The position numbers were made by a program, and so were the translations under genes. Positions 25,628 through 34,799 of a stretch of 64,000 nt of DNA are shown piece after piece. Under the pieces are notes generated by a model. That model searched no databases, was not told the DNA's origin, and saw nothing but the letters and a program-made list of their open reading frames with translations. The stretch's first letter is position 1. Each line of letters starts with the position of its first letter. This DNA comes from an uncultured Duncaniella sp. (GTDB lineage Bacteria; Bacteroidota; Bacteroidia; Bacteroidales; Muribaculaceae): assembly GCA_910589485.1 (NCBI GenBank), contig CAJUSW010000002.1, positions 382,978 through 446,977 of the forward strand. The letters are read 5' to 3'.

Positions 25628-28600
25628 TCACCGCTTCTTGGGCTGGACGCTGAAACGGTACTGGACCGAGGCGAGGATATAGCGCGGTAGGGTATTGGTG
25701 TAGGTGACGGTGCGTCCGGTGGCCGTGACGGCATACTGCACGTTGGACAGGCGGTGGAGCAGGTCGAAACCGTCGACCATTATCACCCATCGTCCCCCCT
25801 TGGGACGGTAGGAGAGGCGGGCGTTCCACACGGCATCGGTGCTGTCAAGCTCGGGCACGCCGTAGCCCCGGCGGGTGAACATCCTGAAATCGGTGCTCAG
25901 GCCGAATCCGGCGGGGAGGGTGAAGGTGCCCGAGAGACCATAGTTGTAGTGAGTGGCATCGATGGTGGCGAACCCCTCGCGCGACGAGGTGGTGTGGCGG
26001 TCGGTCACCGATCCGTTGACCGAGATTGTGTGCCGCCCTATCTGCCACGACAGGCGCAGATCCTCGCTCAGGGTGCGGGTGTCGACTTTCGACGGTGACG
26101 GGTCCACTCCGTCGGTGCCCACCATATCCACGCTGTGGACGTTGGCTGCCCCGGTCGTTGACTGGAGTGTGAACTGCTTGCGTCCGCCAAACTGCAGGCT
26201 GAATGAGTTTTCGGCATTGAGGCTGTTGTTGCCGTGCACGTTGTAGGTGCGGTTGTATCTCACGCCTGTTGTGCGGTCATAGTAGTATCCCCTCACCAGG
26301 GCATTGTTGGTCTTGGCGAAATCTATGGTTAGTCCGTTGCGTATCGAGGTGCCATGCGGAGCCACCATGTAGAAAAGCCCGTAGGTGTTGGTGTAGGAGT
26401 TGCGCAGTCCGGCGTTGCCGAGCGAGATGTTGAGGGGATCGGAGGTGTTGGTCACGTCCACCAGATGGAGCAGGTCGGGGGTGTTGGTGGCGAGGCGGTA
26501 TTTCAGAGTAATTATGTGCATTGTGGTGCTGTTGCGTGGCCCTCCACACTGGTAGCGCACAGATGCGCCTATGTCGGTGGTGTAGAACAGGGCCGTGCTC
26601 CTCCTCACCGGATATGAGGTGCCGTCGCTGAAATAGTTGAGATGGCTGTGCTGGAATGCCGCGCAGGGATATGCCCCTATCTGTAGATTGCCTCCGTCGT
26701 CAAAAGTCCGGTTGTATCTCAGGTCGGCCGACAGCGCGTGTTTGTTCTCATACAGGCGCGACACATAGCTGTTGCCGGCATCGAGTGTCGACAGATAGCC
26801 GGCTGGCAGGGAGCCGAACACTCCCATGTCTTCGCCCAGGCGGTCGAGGGCATACATGTAGGAATCCCTGTCGCGGTTGAGGAACGAGTAATCATAAGCC
26901 AGATCGCAGTCGAATTTCCCCATGCTCCAGGCATAAAGCGCCCGGGCTTTGAGATTCAGGGTACGGTTGGGGGAATTGTCGGTGAAGTTGCGTCGCCTCG
27001 ACGTGGCCACGGGGTTGTTGCCGTAATTGATGGCATAGTCCTGCCAGGTCTCGGCTTTCTCGGTGGTGTATTGGGCCGACACGGATGTTGTGATCCTGTC
27101 GGGGGTGTTGGGTATTACATACGAGGCCGTCACTCCGCCGTTGAGATTGGTGCGGCGCGTGAAGCCGTCGCCACGGGTCGACGAGCGGTTGATGATCGAG
27201 GCCAACTGCTCGGGCGATCCGGTGGTGTAGATAGTCTCCAGGGCTTGGAGCGATAGGGTGGCCTGCTCGTCGTTGAAGCTCGCCGAGAGGCCGGTGTTGG
27301 TGTTGTCGGTGCGGGAGAACTGTCCGGCCACACTGCCCGAGAGGCTCACTTTCCCCACCTTGCGCCCGGCCATGTGGCGGGTGTTGATAGAGAAATCCCT
27401 GTAGCGACGGGAGTTGTGGGTGTAGTCGTAGGTGTTGCCCGAAGAGAAGAAGTTGGTGCGGTCGGTATAGCTCCGGTGGGTGAGCCTGTTGGCCGTGTAG
27501 GTCACGTTGCCGGACGCGAAAGCCTTGGAGGCTTCGGGCGAGGTGTAGTTATAGTTCAGTCCCGCCATCTGATACCGGCGGGTGCCTGTGGGCATGCGGT
27601 CGGGGCTCCACGAGTCGTTCTTGCCCGGCTCGCGGTTGTCGTTGAGGTTGTTGAAGTTGGCTATCAGCGCTACCTCGGTCGTTGAGGTGAACCTGGCTCC
27701 GAATAGGCGCCCCATATAGCGGTTCTCGCTTCCGTAACCGCCCTGGGCGTTGACTATGGTGCCGATGGAGTATTCGCGCTTGAGCTTCACATCCATGGTG
27801 AGGTGCTTGGGTCCTGAGATGTCGCCGTGGAACTTCTGCATCTGGGAGTGTCCGCGATACACCTCCACGTTTTTCACCGTGTAGGCTCCGATATTGTTGA
27901 GCATCACCTCCTTGTTGCCGTCGAAGAACTGCTTGCCGTTGAGCAGTAGCGATTCCACAAATTCGCCGTTGACCGTGATGCGTCCGCCATCCTTCAGCTC
28001 CACTCCGGGCAACTGGGCTATGAGCGCGTCGAGCATCGATCCCTCGGCCAGTTGAAAGGCATCGGCGTTGTACACCACGGTGTCGCCACGGTGATAGAAC
28101 TTCACCTTCGAGGCCGTCACCTGCACCTCCTTGAGCCGGTGGGGCTCACGTTCGAGGTATACCACGGGCATTGAGCGGTAGGTCTCGCGCGATCCGGCAC
28201 CTTTCACTTCATACACCACTGTCTGTGGCCGGTAGCCCTTGCAACCGACTTCAAACACATACACCGAGTCTCTCCGGTCCACCATCAGCGAGAACTCCGA
28301 CCTCTCGGTGTTCATCAGCAGTCCGGTGGCTAAAAAGCTCTGGATGCTGCCTACCTTGAGGGAGTCGCAACGGTTGCCGTCGCCGTCGATGGTATATACC
28401 CAGGCATCGGGCAGATCGTTCTTGAACACCGCCTCCTTCACCCTTCCGGCCAGCATCAGTGGCTTTTCCTGCCCCTTGGCGCACACGGCAGTCGCCACCG
28501 TCAGCACCCCTGTGGCAGTCAACGTGGCCAAAACCGTCATCACGGCCACCGCCACCCTCATCACCGGCCTCCATCCGAGACCCCTCAAGCTTACATCCAT
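25628..28600 (-). CDS. Outer-membrane beta-barrel protein with plug-like domain (TonB-dependent-receptor relative)
   Basis: 990-aa outer-membrane protein. A signal peptide lies at the N-terminus (start at 28600, or at 28561 for a shorter leader), then a carboxypeptidase-regulatory-like domain (about 45-150), a plug-like domain containing NADAFQLAEGSMLDALIAQL and NGEFVESLLLNGKQFFDGN, and a C-terminal barrel of the OMP_b-brl_3 kind ending QYRFSVQPKKR. It is clearly paralogous over its full length to the protein at 38920-41844, which is encoded with a BlaI/M56 pair. No SusD partner is present, so it is probably not a glycan importer of the SusCD type. Ligand unknown. Confidence 0.85.
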   Translation of the reverse strand: MDVSLRGLGWRPVMRVAVAVMTVLATLTATGVLTVATAVCAKGQEKPLMLAGRVKEAVFKNDLPDAWVYTIDGDGNRCDSLKVGSIQSFLATGLLMNTERSEFSLMVDRRDSVYVFEVGCKGYRPQTVVYEVKGAGSRETYRSMPVVYLEREPHRLKEVQVTASKVKFYHRGDTVVYNADAFQLAEGSMLDALIAQLPGVELKDGGRITVNGEFVESLLLNGKQFFDGNKEVMLNNIGAYTVKNVEVYRGHSQMQKFHGDISGPKHLTMDVKLKREYSIGTIVNAQGGYGSENRYMGRLFGARFTSTTEVALIANFNNLNDNREPGKNDSWSPDRMPTGTRRYQMAGLNYNYTSPEASKAFASGNVTYTANRLTHRSYTDRTNFFSSGNTYDYTHNSRRYRDFSINTRHMAGRKVGKVSLSGSVAGQFSRTDNTNTGLSASFNDEQATLSLQALETIYTTGSPEQLASIINRSSTRGDGFTRRTNLNGGVTASYVIPNTPDRITTSVSAQYTTEKAETWQDYAINYGNNPVATSRRRNFTDNSPNRTLNLKARALYAWSMGKFDCDLAYDYSFLNRDRDSYMYALDRLGEDMGVFGSLPAGYLSTLDAGNSYVSRLYENKHALSADLRYNRTFDDGGNLQIGAYPCAAFQHSHLNYFSDGTSYPVRRSTALFYTTDIGASVRYQCGGPRNSTTMHIITLKYRLATNTPDLLHLVDVTNTSDPLNISLGNAGLRNSYTNTYGLFYMVAPHGTSIRNGLTIDFAKTNNALVRGYYYDRTTGVRYNRTYNVHGNNSLNAENSFSLQFGGRKQFTLQSTTGAANVHSVDMVGTDGVDPSPSKVDTRTLSEDLRLSWQIGRHTISVNGSVTDRHTTSSREGFATIDATHYNYGLSGTFTLPAGFGLSTDFRMFTRRGYGVPELDSTDAVWNARLSYRPKGGRWVIMVDGFDLLHRLSNVQYAVTATGRTVTYTNTLPRYILASVQYRFSVQPKKR

Positions 28601-28635
28601 AGCAGAAATGTGGTTATGGTTATTATTTAGTAATA

Positions 28636-28643
28636 CAAATTTA
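28636..28643 (-). promoter_or_regulatory. Possible -7 promoter element for the barrel gene
   Basis: Minus strand reads TAAATTTG (TAnnTTTG), 36 bases upstream of the 28600 start, in an AT-rich gap. A matching -33 element is not clear. Confidence 0.4.
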
Positions 28644-28680
28644 GTTGATTATACTTTAATTTTGTATAAAATACGGAAAA

Positions 28681-28728
28681 GTTACAGAATAGCACATCAT
28701 AAATGTCATGATGTACAGATTCTGTAAC
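28681..28728 (-). terminator. Long two-part hairpin terminator after the propeller lipoprotein gene
   Basis: GTTACAGAAT pairs with ATTCTGTAAC (28681-28690 with 28719-28728), and inside it ACATCAT pairs with ATGATGT around a 7-base loop. On the minus strand the hairpin is followed by TTTTCCGTATTTT. It starts 15 bases after the stop of the gene at 28744 and separates the AT-rich cassette from the barrel gene. Confidence 0.8.
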
Positions 28729-28743
28729 TTGTTGATGGGGGCA

Positions 28744-29769
28744 TCAAAGATTGATTTCAAGATAGCACAGTTGCATATCTCCATTCTGCATATATGCTAC
28801 ACAGTATATGTGGCTATCATCCTCTGATGGAGCAATCAGTGCCACGTTTAGGTTAGTCTTGAGCATCTTTACAGGCTTGCCGTCCCATGTCCATATGCCT
28901 ATATCCATTACAGGATCTGCTTCCGCCTTGGAATCTGAAAACAGGGCGTAAACATAGTGATCGGTTGTTGCAATAGCTCTAAAACCATAATTGGCACCTT
29001 TGATGGGTTTTACTGATTTATCATCATTTATCTCAAGAGGGAAATAGTCTCTCGTGAATGTACGGATAAGGCTGTCGTTTGATATTTTGAATAACTCAAA
29101 TATACCGCCCTTGATCGCTATAGAGGCAAACATCTTGCCTGACGGAGATAATGAAAATTTCTTAATTATACCGCGAGGGCTTGTCATATAGGTGGAGTCA
29201 TCGAATACGCTTAATTTCTTGAGTCTTTTGGATTCAAGCAAATAAAACGCATTCCTGCCAGTCCACGTATCCCCATGCTTAACAGGTCCAATTGCGAGAA
29301 TTCTATTATCAGAGACAGGGCTCATACAATTGAATAATATAGAGTCGCCACCATATTGCGAAATGGGAGAATAGTCGGGTCCATAAGTAATTAATGCCCT
29401 ATTATACAACGCTCCATTGAATATGCTAATATTTCCATTAGCATGATTTTTTGTAATGGAGATTCCGTTTGTCAGTTCTCCAAATTCTGAGCCTCTGGAG
29501 ATATGACTTGCCTCTAAATTCCCAGTTTTGGTATTATAGAGATGAAGCCATTTTCCGTTAGCCTCTCCAAGAAGATAGATAGTTGAATCATTTATGATGC
29601 AATCCTTGGAAAATGGTATGATATTTTCCCTTGACAGATATGTCCAATTAACCTCGATAGTGTCAGGAAAGCATATATTCTGCGTATGCTCTGAGTCATA
29701 CGTCATGTTATTTCGACAACTCGGTAAAACTGAACAAATGAAGAGAAGAGATCCTATACTATATTTCAT
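28744..29769 (-). CDS. 6-bladed beta-propeller lipoprotein (TolB-like family, NVEALA-associated)
   Basis: 341-aa predicted lipoprotein: the N-terminal segment ends in lipobox VLPSC (Cys18). The body is a TolB-like six-bladed propeller of the kind found next to NVEALA genes in Bacteroides, with regular strands such as STIYLLGEANGKWLHLYNT, ISIFNGALYNRALITYG and HYVYALFSDSKAEADPVMDI. No catalytic motif is visible; a binding or sensing role at the envelope is likely. It lies 30 bases after the NVEALA gene on the same strand and ends at a strong terminator. The gene is AT-rich compared with the surrounding chromosome, suggesting acquisition. Confidence 0.82.
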   Translation of the reverse strand: MKYSIGSLLFICSVLPSCRNNMTYDSEHTQNICFPDTIEVNWTYLSRENIIPFSKDCIINDSTIYLLGEANGKWLHLYNTKTGNLEASHISRGSEFGELTNGISITKNHANGNISIFNGALYNRALITYGPDYSPISQYGGDSILFNCMSPVSDNRILAIGPVKHGDTWTGRNAFYLLESKRLKKLSVFDDSTYMTSPRGIIKKFSLSPSGKMFASIAIKGGIFELFKISNDSLIRTFTRDYFPLEINDDKSVKPIKGANYGFRAIATTDHYVYALFSDSKAEADPVMDIGIWTWDGKPVKMLKTNLNVALIAPSEDDSHIYCVAYMQNGDMQLCYLEINL

Positions 29770-29799
29770 GATAAGTCAGTAAAATCAATCAATAAGCTA

Positions 29800-30081
29800 T
29801 TAGTGGTAATCATAGCCACATAAGGGGCATATGCCACCAAAACGCCCAAATTCACCGCCTTTCCCTTCAAAGACGTAAGCGCAATGTTTGCAGGCTCCTC
29901 TGCACATATCGCTGGATCCGCCACATGTCATAAAAAAGTTTCCGGAACGCTCGAGAGCGTACACATTCTCTACGTATCCCTCAGCTTCAGGAGCCGATGC
30001 CCAAAGTTTCATTGAGCCAAACACACATGCGCTCATAAAAAGAGCACTGGCGCAAATAGTTAAAATTTTGCTTTTTTTCAT
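29800..30081 (-). CDS. NVEALA-family secreted cysteine-rich peptide
   Basis: 93-aa precursor. A signal-like leader (MKKSKILTICASALFMSACV) is followed at about residue 38 by VENVYALERSG, a variant of the NVEALA motif that defines the family, and then by a glycine-rich mature part with six cysteines arranged as C-x6-C-x3-C-x2-C and, near the end, CPLC (CGGSSDMCRGACKHC, ICPLCGYDYH). The paired cysteines could bind metal or form disulfides. It lies between a thioredoxin-fold lipoprotein and the propeller lipoprotein, all in one direction with short gaps. Family function is not established; the redox neighbour suggests oxidative folding of the peptide. Confidence 0.85.
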   Translation of the reverse strand: MKKSKILTICASALFMSACVFGSMKLWASAPEAEGYVENVYALERSGNFFMTCGGSSDMCRGACKHCAYVFEGKGGEFGRFGGICPLCGYDYH

Positions 30082-30105
30082 AACAAAAAGATTATATGAA
30101 TTTGA

Positions 30106-30966
30106 TTATTTAACATATCCATGAAACGTAATTGTTTCAGGATTTTCTATTCCTTGAAAAAATATATTTAGATATTGATGATAAATTCCTTGTTGAGTAG
30201 GGGTAATTTTAACGTCCACAGATGCTTTTTGCCCTTGAGCCAATGATCTACAACTCGTTATAACTTCCAAACAGTCACACGAAGGTATAATATCTTCCAT
30301 ATTTAGAGTTATAGAATCCCTGTTTATTAGTTCCACAGAAACACGTATTGAGTCTTCAATAGACATTACGCCTAAAGGAACTGATGGATGTCCGCATACC
30401 CTATGATTACTAATATGTTTATCAGTATTCGTATTAAAAATTTTCTTTAGATAAAGTTTTTTTATATTAGGATTCAACACCGGATTACCTACAGCCAAAA
30501 TCTTGTTTTCAGAATCAAGTAAAAAAGTTTGCATTGTGATATCTGTAGGCATTTGGTTTAATGCTCCAAAATCGTTCTTTTCGTCAAATGCGATAGGATG
30601 CTTGAACCCGTTAATATTTAGTTCTCTTTGGATTTCATCAGTCATCGTGCTATTTAGTATCATCATGAAATTCACCTGATTTTCCGATGTCTCCTTTAAC
30701 TCGTTTATGAAATCATTCCATTCTGATAGTTTCATTCTACATGGACAACATCCAGTAGAATCTAAGTATGTCACTATCTTAAAATCTGCGTCTTCAAAAT
30801 CATAGTCTATAGGAGTATCACATATTTGATATGTTAAATAATCAGGATATTTAACCTCTTTACCTAATAATTGCCTCACAATATCGCTACGTTGCTCATT
30901 AGACTGAACGCAAGAGATTATGGCGAAAGAAATTACAGATAATATAACGTGAAAATAAGCTCTCAT
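30106..30966 (-). CDS. Lipoprotein with thioredoxin-like domain and C-terminal DUF1573
   Basis: 286 aa from the chosen start at 30966 (MRAYFHVILSVISFAIISC), which gives a clean lipoprotein signal with Cys19; the longer frame upstream lacks sense as a signal. Residues about 65-185 resemble a thioredoxin fold with a CCPC motif in DSTGCCPCRMKLSEW. The last 100 residues match the DUF1573 pattern (PLGVMSIEDSIRVSVELINR, IIPSCDCLEV, GYVK end), an Ig-like domain common in Bacteroidota. It leads the AT-rich cassette, 24 bases before the NVEALA gene, and would be the natural thiol-handling partner of that cysteine-rich peptide. This link is inferred. Confidence 0.82.
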   Translation of the reverse strand: MRAYFHVILSVISFAIISCVQSNEQRSDIVRQLLGKEVKYPDYLTYQICDTPIDYDFEDADFKIVTYLDSTGCCPCRMKLSEWNDFINELKETSENQVNFMMILNSTMTDEIQRELNINGFKHPIAFDEKNDFGALNQMPTDITMQTFLLDSENKILAVGNPVLNPNIKKLYLKKIFNTNTDKHISNHRVCGHPSVPLGVMSIEDSIRVSVELINRDSITLNMEDIIPSCDCLEVITSCRSLAQGQKASVDVKITPTQQGIYHQYLNIFFQGIENPETITFHGYVK

Positions 30967-30987
30967 AATGTATTCTTGTTGACACCA

Positions 30988-31018
30988 CAAAATTATATTG
31001 AAATAAAAATAATGACAA
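30988..31018 (-). promoter_or_regulatory. Promoter of the NVEALA cassette
   Basis: Read on the minus strand: TTG at 31016-31018, a 20-base spacer and TAATTTTG at 30988-30995. The start codon is 22 bases downstream. The rest of the 330-base gap to the ABC permease gene (30967-31298) is AT-rich and shows no gene. Confidence 0.55.
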
Positions 31019-31298
31019 TAATCAAAATTGATGAAAACTGCGATGCCCATTACCCACATTATAGTATTGATTCAATAAGCTGTTTTTATAAGTAAGACAT
31101 TGACATCAATCATCAGAAGGTGAAAAAACATGCAAGTATCATAGAGATCCGGATGTTTAGACAAAAAATTCCGCAGCCTTGCCTTTCGCAAAGATACGGA
31201 ATCTATAGTATGGGATCAATGCGATAATGTCGCATTGTGTTGAATTATTTCGGGATCGGCACTTTTTCTGTTGGTCTTTAACCTCTATACTTTAATCT

Positions 31299-32504
31299 CT
31301 ATACTTTATCCTCTATACTATAACCAAGCTGCGCTTGCTTATCCCGGCGGGGGGCGAGGTAGAGGCGGAGCAGGAGGGCGGTGACGAAATAGAGTCCCAC
31401 GAGTGCCCACAGGCTCCAGTAGTAGCGGGCTACGTCGGGGAGGGTAGCGCCATTGCTGTTGATGCGTATGAAGCCCTCAACGCCCCAGGTGGCCGGAATG
31501 AAGTCGGACACCATGATCCAGAATTTGCTGAACGCGTAGCGCGGCCATGTGAGGCCCGAGAGGAACAGGAACACGAGCGAAGTGAACACCACCACAAGTA
31601 GAGAAGTCTCCCTCTCTCTCACGAATACCTGGATGGTCTGGCCAAGGAAAGTGGTGGCAAGCAACATCACGAACACAAACGGCATGTAGTCCCTCACATT
31701 GCCCACATGAGGCAGGGCGAACATCTCGGGCACTATGTGGAGTATATAGTAGCTCATGGGGATATATATCATCATGTAGCAGAGGCTCTTGCCAAGCAGG
31801 GTGGCCACGGGGCCGGCCTCGTACTCATACGGGTCGCGTCCGCGGTTGCGCCGGCGACGGTCGGCGGCCGTTCCGGCTATCATGGTGATGCCAAGGAGCA
31901 TACTCTGCTGAAGTATCAGCACCACAATGCCCGGCATGATGAATGAGGCAAATCCTTGGGTGGGGTCGCCCATGCACACGGGGCGGGTATCGACCGGCAG
32001 ACCGTTGACCTGGGTGACAAGCCCTCCGCCAAGAGTGGCCACACGCTCGGCCGTGAGTTTGGACACCTCGTGCATCTGCACGTCGGTGAGGGCAAACAGA
32101 TACTGGCGGAAGCGGATGAGGAGCGACATGTCGTTGTAGAACGATATCACAGCCTGTTCGCCACGTCCCACTTTTTGGGCATAGTCGGCCGGTATCTCAA
32201 TGATGCCGTAACACTTCTTCTCGCCCCATGCCCTGCGGGCCTCGGGCATATCGGAGGCATAGCCCACGATGTCGATTCCCTGGGTGGCATCGAGTGTGCG
32301 CACCAGTTCGCGGCTCTCGGCAGTGCGTGAGTGATCCACCACCACGGTGGCGATCTCCTTCACCACCTCGGGGTTGTATATGAGGGTGTAGACGATGGGG
32401 TAGCCTATGGGGAGGCCGAAGAAGAACAGCAGCACACCCACGTCGGTGAACACTAACCATGTCTCCCTACGCCATACACGAAACAGACTGAGAAACCATT
32501 TCAT
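31299..32504 (-). CDS. ABC-2 type transporter permease (second of a pair)
   Basis: 401-aa membrane protein of the YhhJ/YbhR type: one N-terminal helix (VFTDVGVLLFFFGLPIGYPI), a large periplasmic domain of about 150 residues (containing IATVVVDHSRTAESRELV and GIIEIPADYAQKVGRGEQ), then five C-terminal helices ending in a Gln/Lys-rich tail. It is the last gene of the TolC-HlyD-permease-permease operon and starts 12 bases after the first permease. It would form a heterodimeric inner-membrane channel for drug or lipid-like export. No ATPase gene accompanies it. Confidence 0.9.
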   Translation of the reverse strand: MKWFLSLFRVWRRETWLVFTDVGVLLFFFGLPIGYPIVYTLIYNPEVVKEIATVVVDHSRTAESRELVRTLDATQGIDIVGYASDMPEARRAWGEKKCYGIIEIPADYAQKVGRGEQAVISFYNDMSLLIRFRQYLFALTDVQMHEVSKLTAERVATLGGGLVTQVNGLPVDTRPVCMGDPTQGFASFIMPGIVVLILQQSMLLGITMIAGTAADRRRRNRGRDPYEYEAGPVATLLGKSLCYMMIYIPMSYYILHIVPEMFALPHVGNVRDYMPFVFVMLLATTFLGQTIQVFVRERETSLLVVVFTSLVFLFLSGLTWPRYAFSKFWIMVSDFIPATWGVEGFIRINSNGATLPDVARYYWSLWALVGLYFVTALLLRLYLAPRRDKQAQLGYSIEDKV

Positions 32505-32516
32505 AACATTTGGAAT

Positions 32517-33668
32517 TTATGGTACATATACCGGATGCAGGCAACGGCGGCGCAGACGGCGCAACCCCAGCAACGGCAGGAGCAGCATCACCAGCATGGC
32601 GATATAGTAGAAGCGTGAATAGTAAAGCGGCAACCCTCCGAGTGCCTGGTCGGCATAGATGAGGAAGTAGTAGCGTATGGGCATGATGTAGGCAAATATG
32701 CCTACGGCGCCATACATCTTGTCGACCGGGAACGAGAATCCGGCCACCGAGAAGCACAGGATGCCGATGAGGCTGCACAGACTCATCGAGAGCCTCAGGT
32801 TGGGCACAATCTCCACTATCACCAGAGCGAACGCCTGGCACGAGAGCACCAGAAGCACCATGGCGAGCACCATGTGCCATGCCGGGCAGTTGAGCGGGAA
32901 ATGGAGATAGTTGAACATCACCGACTGGATGGCCACGCCCACCGAGATGAACACCACGCTCTGGGGCAACAGTTTTCCAAGCAGAGCCTTCGACATGCTT
33001 CCGCCCGCTATCTCGAGCCAGCGGGGCGATGTGCCGGCCTTAAGCTCCTGACACACGGTGAATGTCGTCACCGTGAGCACGAGCAGGGCTATAAGTCCCG
33101 CCAGGAATGATTGCGAGAGATAGATCGAATAGTTGGTCCACGGGTTGCCTATGGGGTGATTGTCGGTGCGCAACGGCATTATGAGGTTGCTTGCCAGATT
33201 GGAGTCCAATCCCACGCTCGACAGCGTGGTCTGCACGATACCGCCCGAGGTGGTCACCGCAATGGTCTTGAACCCCTTGTAGGAGAGCGATCCGGGCACG
33301 AAGATGGTCATGTTGGAGTAGAACGACAGTGTGGGTGTGCGCCCGCTCAGAGCCTTCTCCTGAAATCCCTGGGGGATGTAGAAGAATCCGAATATCTCGC
33401 CTCCTCTCACACGGTCTATCGCCTTGTTGTAGCTCTCGATATCCTCGGTGATCTCGGTGAGTTCGCTCGCGTTGAGGGCGCGTCCTATGTTGCGCGACAT
33501 CGAGGAATGGTCCATGTCCACCATTCCCACGGGGATCTTGAGCGGCAACCCCTCGTGCATGAGATTGAGGAAAAAGAAGGCACAGAACGCCGGCACGATC
33601 ACCATCATGAACAGATAGATCCTGCGCGAACAGAGTGTGGCTATGCCGTGTCGTAATGAGGGAAGCAT
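32517..33668 (-). CDS. ABC-2 type transporter permease (first of a pair)
   Basis: 383-aa inner-membrane protein with the same plan as the next gene: N-terminal helix (RIYLFMMVIVPAFCAFFFLN), long periplasmic domain (PVGMVDMDHSSMSRNIGRAL, IFGFFYIPQGFQEKALSG), and a C-terminal block of five to six helices with the conserved FSFPVDKMYGAVGIFAYIMP stretch. Together with the adjacent permease, HlyD adaptor and TolC it forms a tripartite export system. The gap to the HlyD gene is 60 bases. Substrate unknown. Confidence 0.9.
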   Translation of the reverse strand: MLPSLRHGIATLCSRRIYLFMMVIVPAFCAFFFLNLMHEGLPLKIPVGMVDMDHSSMSRNIGRALNASELTEITEDIESYNKAIDRVRGGEIFGFFYIPQGFQEKALSGRTPTLSFYSNMTIFVPGSLSYKGFKTIAVTTSGGIVQTTLSSVGLDSNLASNLIMPLRTDNHPIGNPWTNYSIYLSQSFLAGLIALLVLTVTTFTVCQELKAGTSPRWLEIAGGSMSKALLGKLLPQSVVFISVGVAIQSVMFNYLHFPLNCPAWHMVLAMVLLVLSCQAFALVIVEIVPNLRLSMSLCSLIGILCFSVAGFSFPVDKMYGAVGIFAYIMPIRYYFLIYADQALGGLPLYYSRFYYIAMLVMLLLPLLGLRRLRRRCLHPVYVP

Positions 33669-33728
33669 TTCAGTTGGGGGATTATGGGTTATTTGTCCGG
33701 CTTGCCGTCAGGAGCCTGCCGGGAATTG

Positions 33729-34760
33729 CTATTTGTCGAAGTAGATCACCGTCATGCCGGGGCGCAGTTCGGGCAGATCCTCGAGCGGACGGGCCTTGAT
33801 CTCGAAGGTCTTGCTGTCCCACTGGCCTGTAGACTTGGTGGCCTGCCATGTGGCATAGCTGCCCAGGTCGCGCGAATAGTATATCTTGGCTTTCACCTTC
33901 TTCTTGTCGAGAGCGGGTATCATGATCTCGATCTCGCCACCCAAGGGCATATCCTTGAGCAGATCCTCACGCACATTGAAGGTCACCCACTTGTCGCTCG
34001 TCTTGAGGATGCTCATTATCGGAGCACCGAGCATCACCAGCTCGCTCTCCTCGGGGTATATCTGATCCACCTGCCCGTCACACGGAGCCATCAGGTACTG
34101 GTCCTCGAGAACGCTCTGCACCTCGGCCACACCACCCTTGGCCACATTCACCATGGCGGCGGCGCTCTCCTTGTCCTCCTTCTGTGCACCCTGCTTGGCC
34201 AGTTCATACTGGCTCTTGGCGGCGTCGCGTCCGGCTACGGCGGCATCGTAGGCTGCCTTGGCCTCATCGCGTTTCTGCTCCGACACTACCCCCTCATTGA
34301 AGAGGTTCTGCAGGCGGTCGTAAGTCTTTTTGGTAATTGTCACAGCTGCCTCGGCCTGGGTCACAAGGTCACGGGCGGCATTGATGATCTGTACGCGTGT
34401 GCCGGCATCGATCTTGCGGTCCTGGGTGCGGGCCACGGTCTCCATCCCCTCGGCCTGCATCAGCTTGGCCTCGGCGAGCGACGAGTGGATGTGCACCAGC
34501 GTGTCGCCGGCCTTCACCATGTCGCCCTCATGGACGTAGATATCCACCACTCGTCCGGGCAGTTTGCCCGACACGCGCACCGACGTGGCGTCGGCCTGCC
34601 CCTCCACTATATCGGCGGGCTTGTCGAGGAATACGAATCCTATTATTGACAGCACTATACATGCTACCACTACTACCGTGAGGGCCACGAGCAGGGCCTT
34701 GTTCTCTTTCTGTTCCGGAGAGGGGGTCGTCTGGCTGGTTGAAACGTTTGAGGTTGACAT
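33729..34760 (-). CDS. HlyD/EmrA-family periplasmic adaptor
   Basis: 343-aa membrane-fusion protein that bridges inner-membrane permeases to TolC. One N-terminal transmembrane helix (ALLVALTVVVVACIVLSIIG) is followed by a lipoyl-like half (SGKLPGRVVDIYVHEGDMVK), a long alpha-hairpin of coiled-coil character (about 95-200, rich in Ala, Lys and Glu), the second lipoyl half (LMAPCDGQVDQIYPEESELV) and a beta-barrel domain ending RPGMTVIYFDK. It is transcribed after the TolC gene (40-base gap) and before two ABC-2 permeases. Confidence 0.93.
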   Translation of the reverse strand: MSTSNVSTSQTTPSPEQKENKALLVALTVVVVACIVLSIIGFVFLDKPADIVEGQADATSVRVSGKLPGRVVDIYVHEGDMVKAGDTLVHIHSSLAEAKLMQAEGMETVARTQDRKIDAGTRVQIINAARDLVTQAEAAVTITKKTYDRLQNLFNEGVVSEQKRDEAKAAYDAAVAGRDAAKSQYELAKQGAQKEDKESAAAMVNVAKGGVAEVQSVLEDQYLMAPCDGQVDQIYPEESELVMLGAPIMSILKTSDKWVTFNVREDLLKDMPLGGEIEIMIPALDKKKVKAKIYYSRDLGSYATWQATKSTGQWDSKTFEIKARPLEDLPELRPGMTVIYFDK

Positions 34761-34799
34761 GGCAATCTTATTGTTTTTTATTGGATATTTTCAGTTTGT

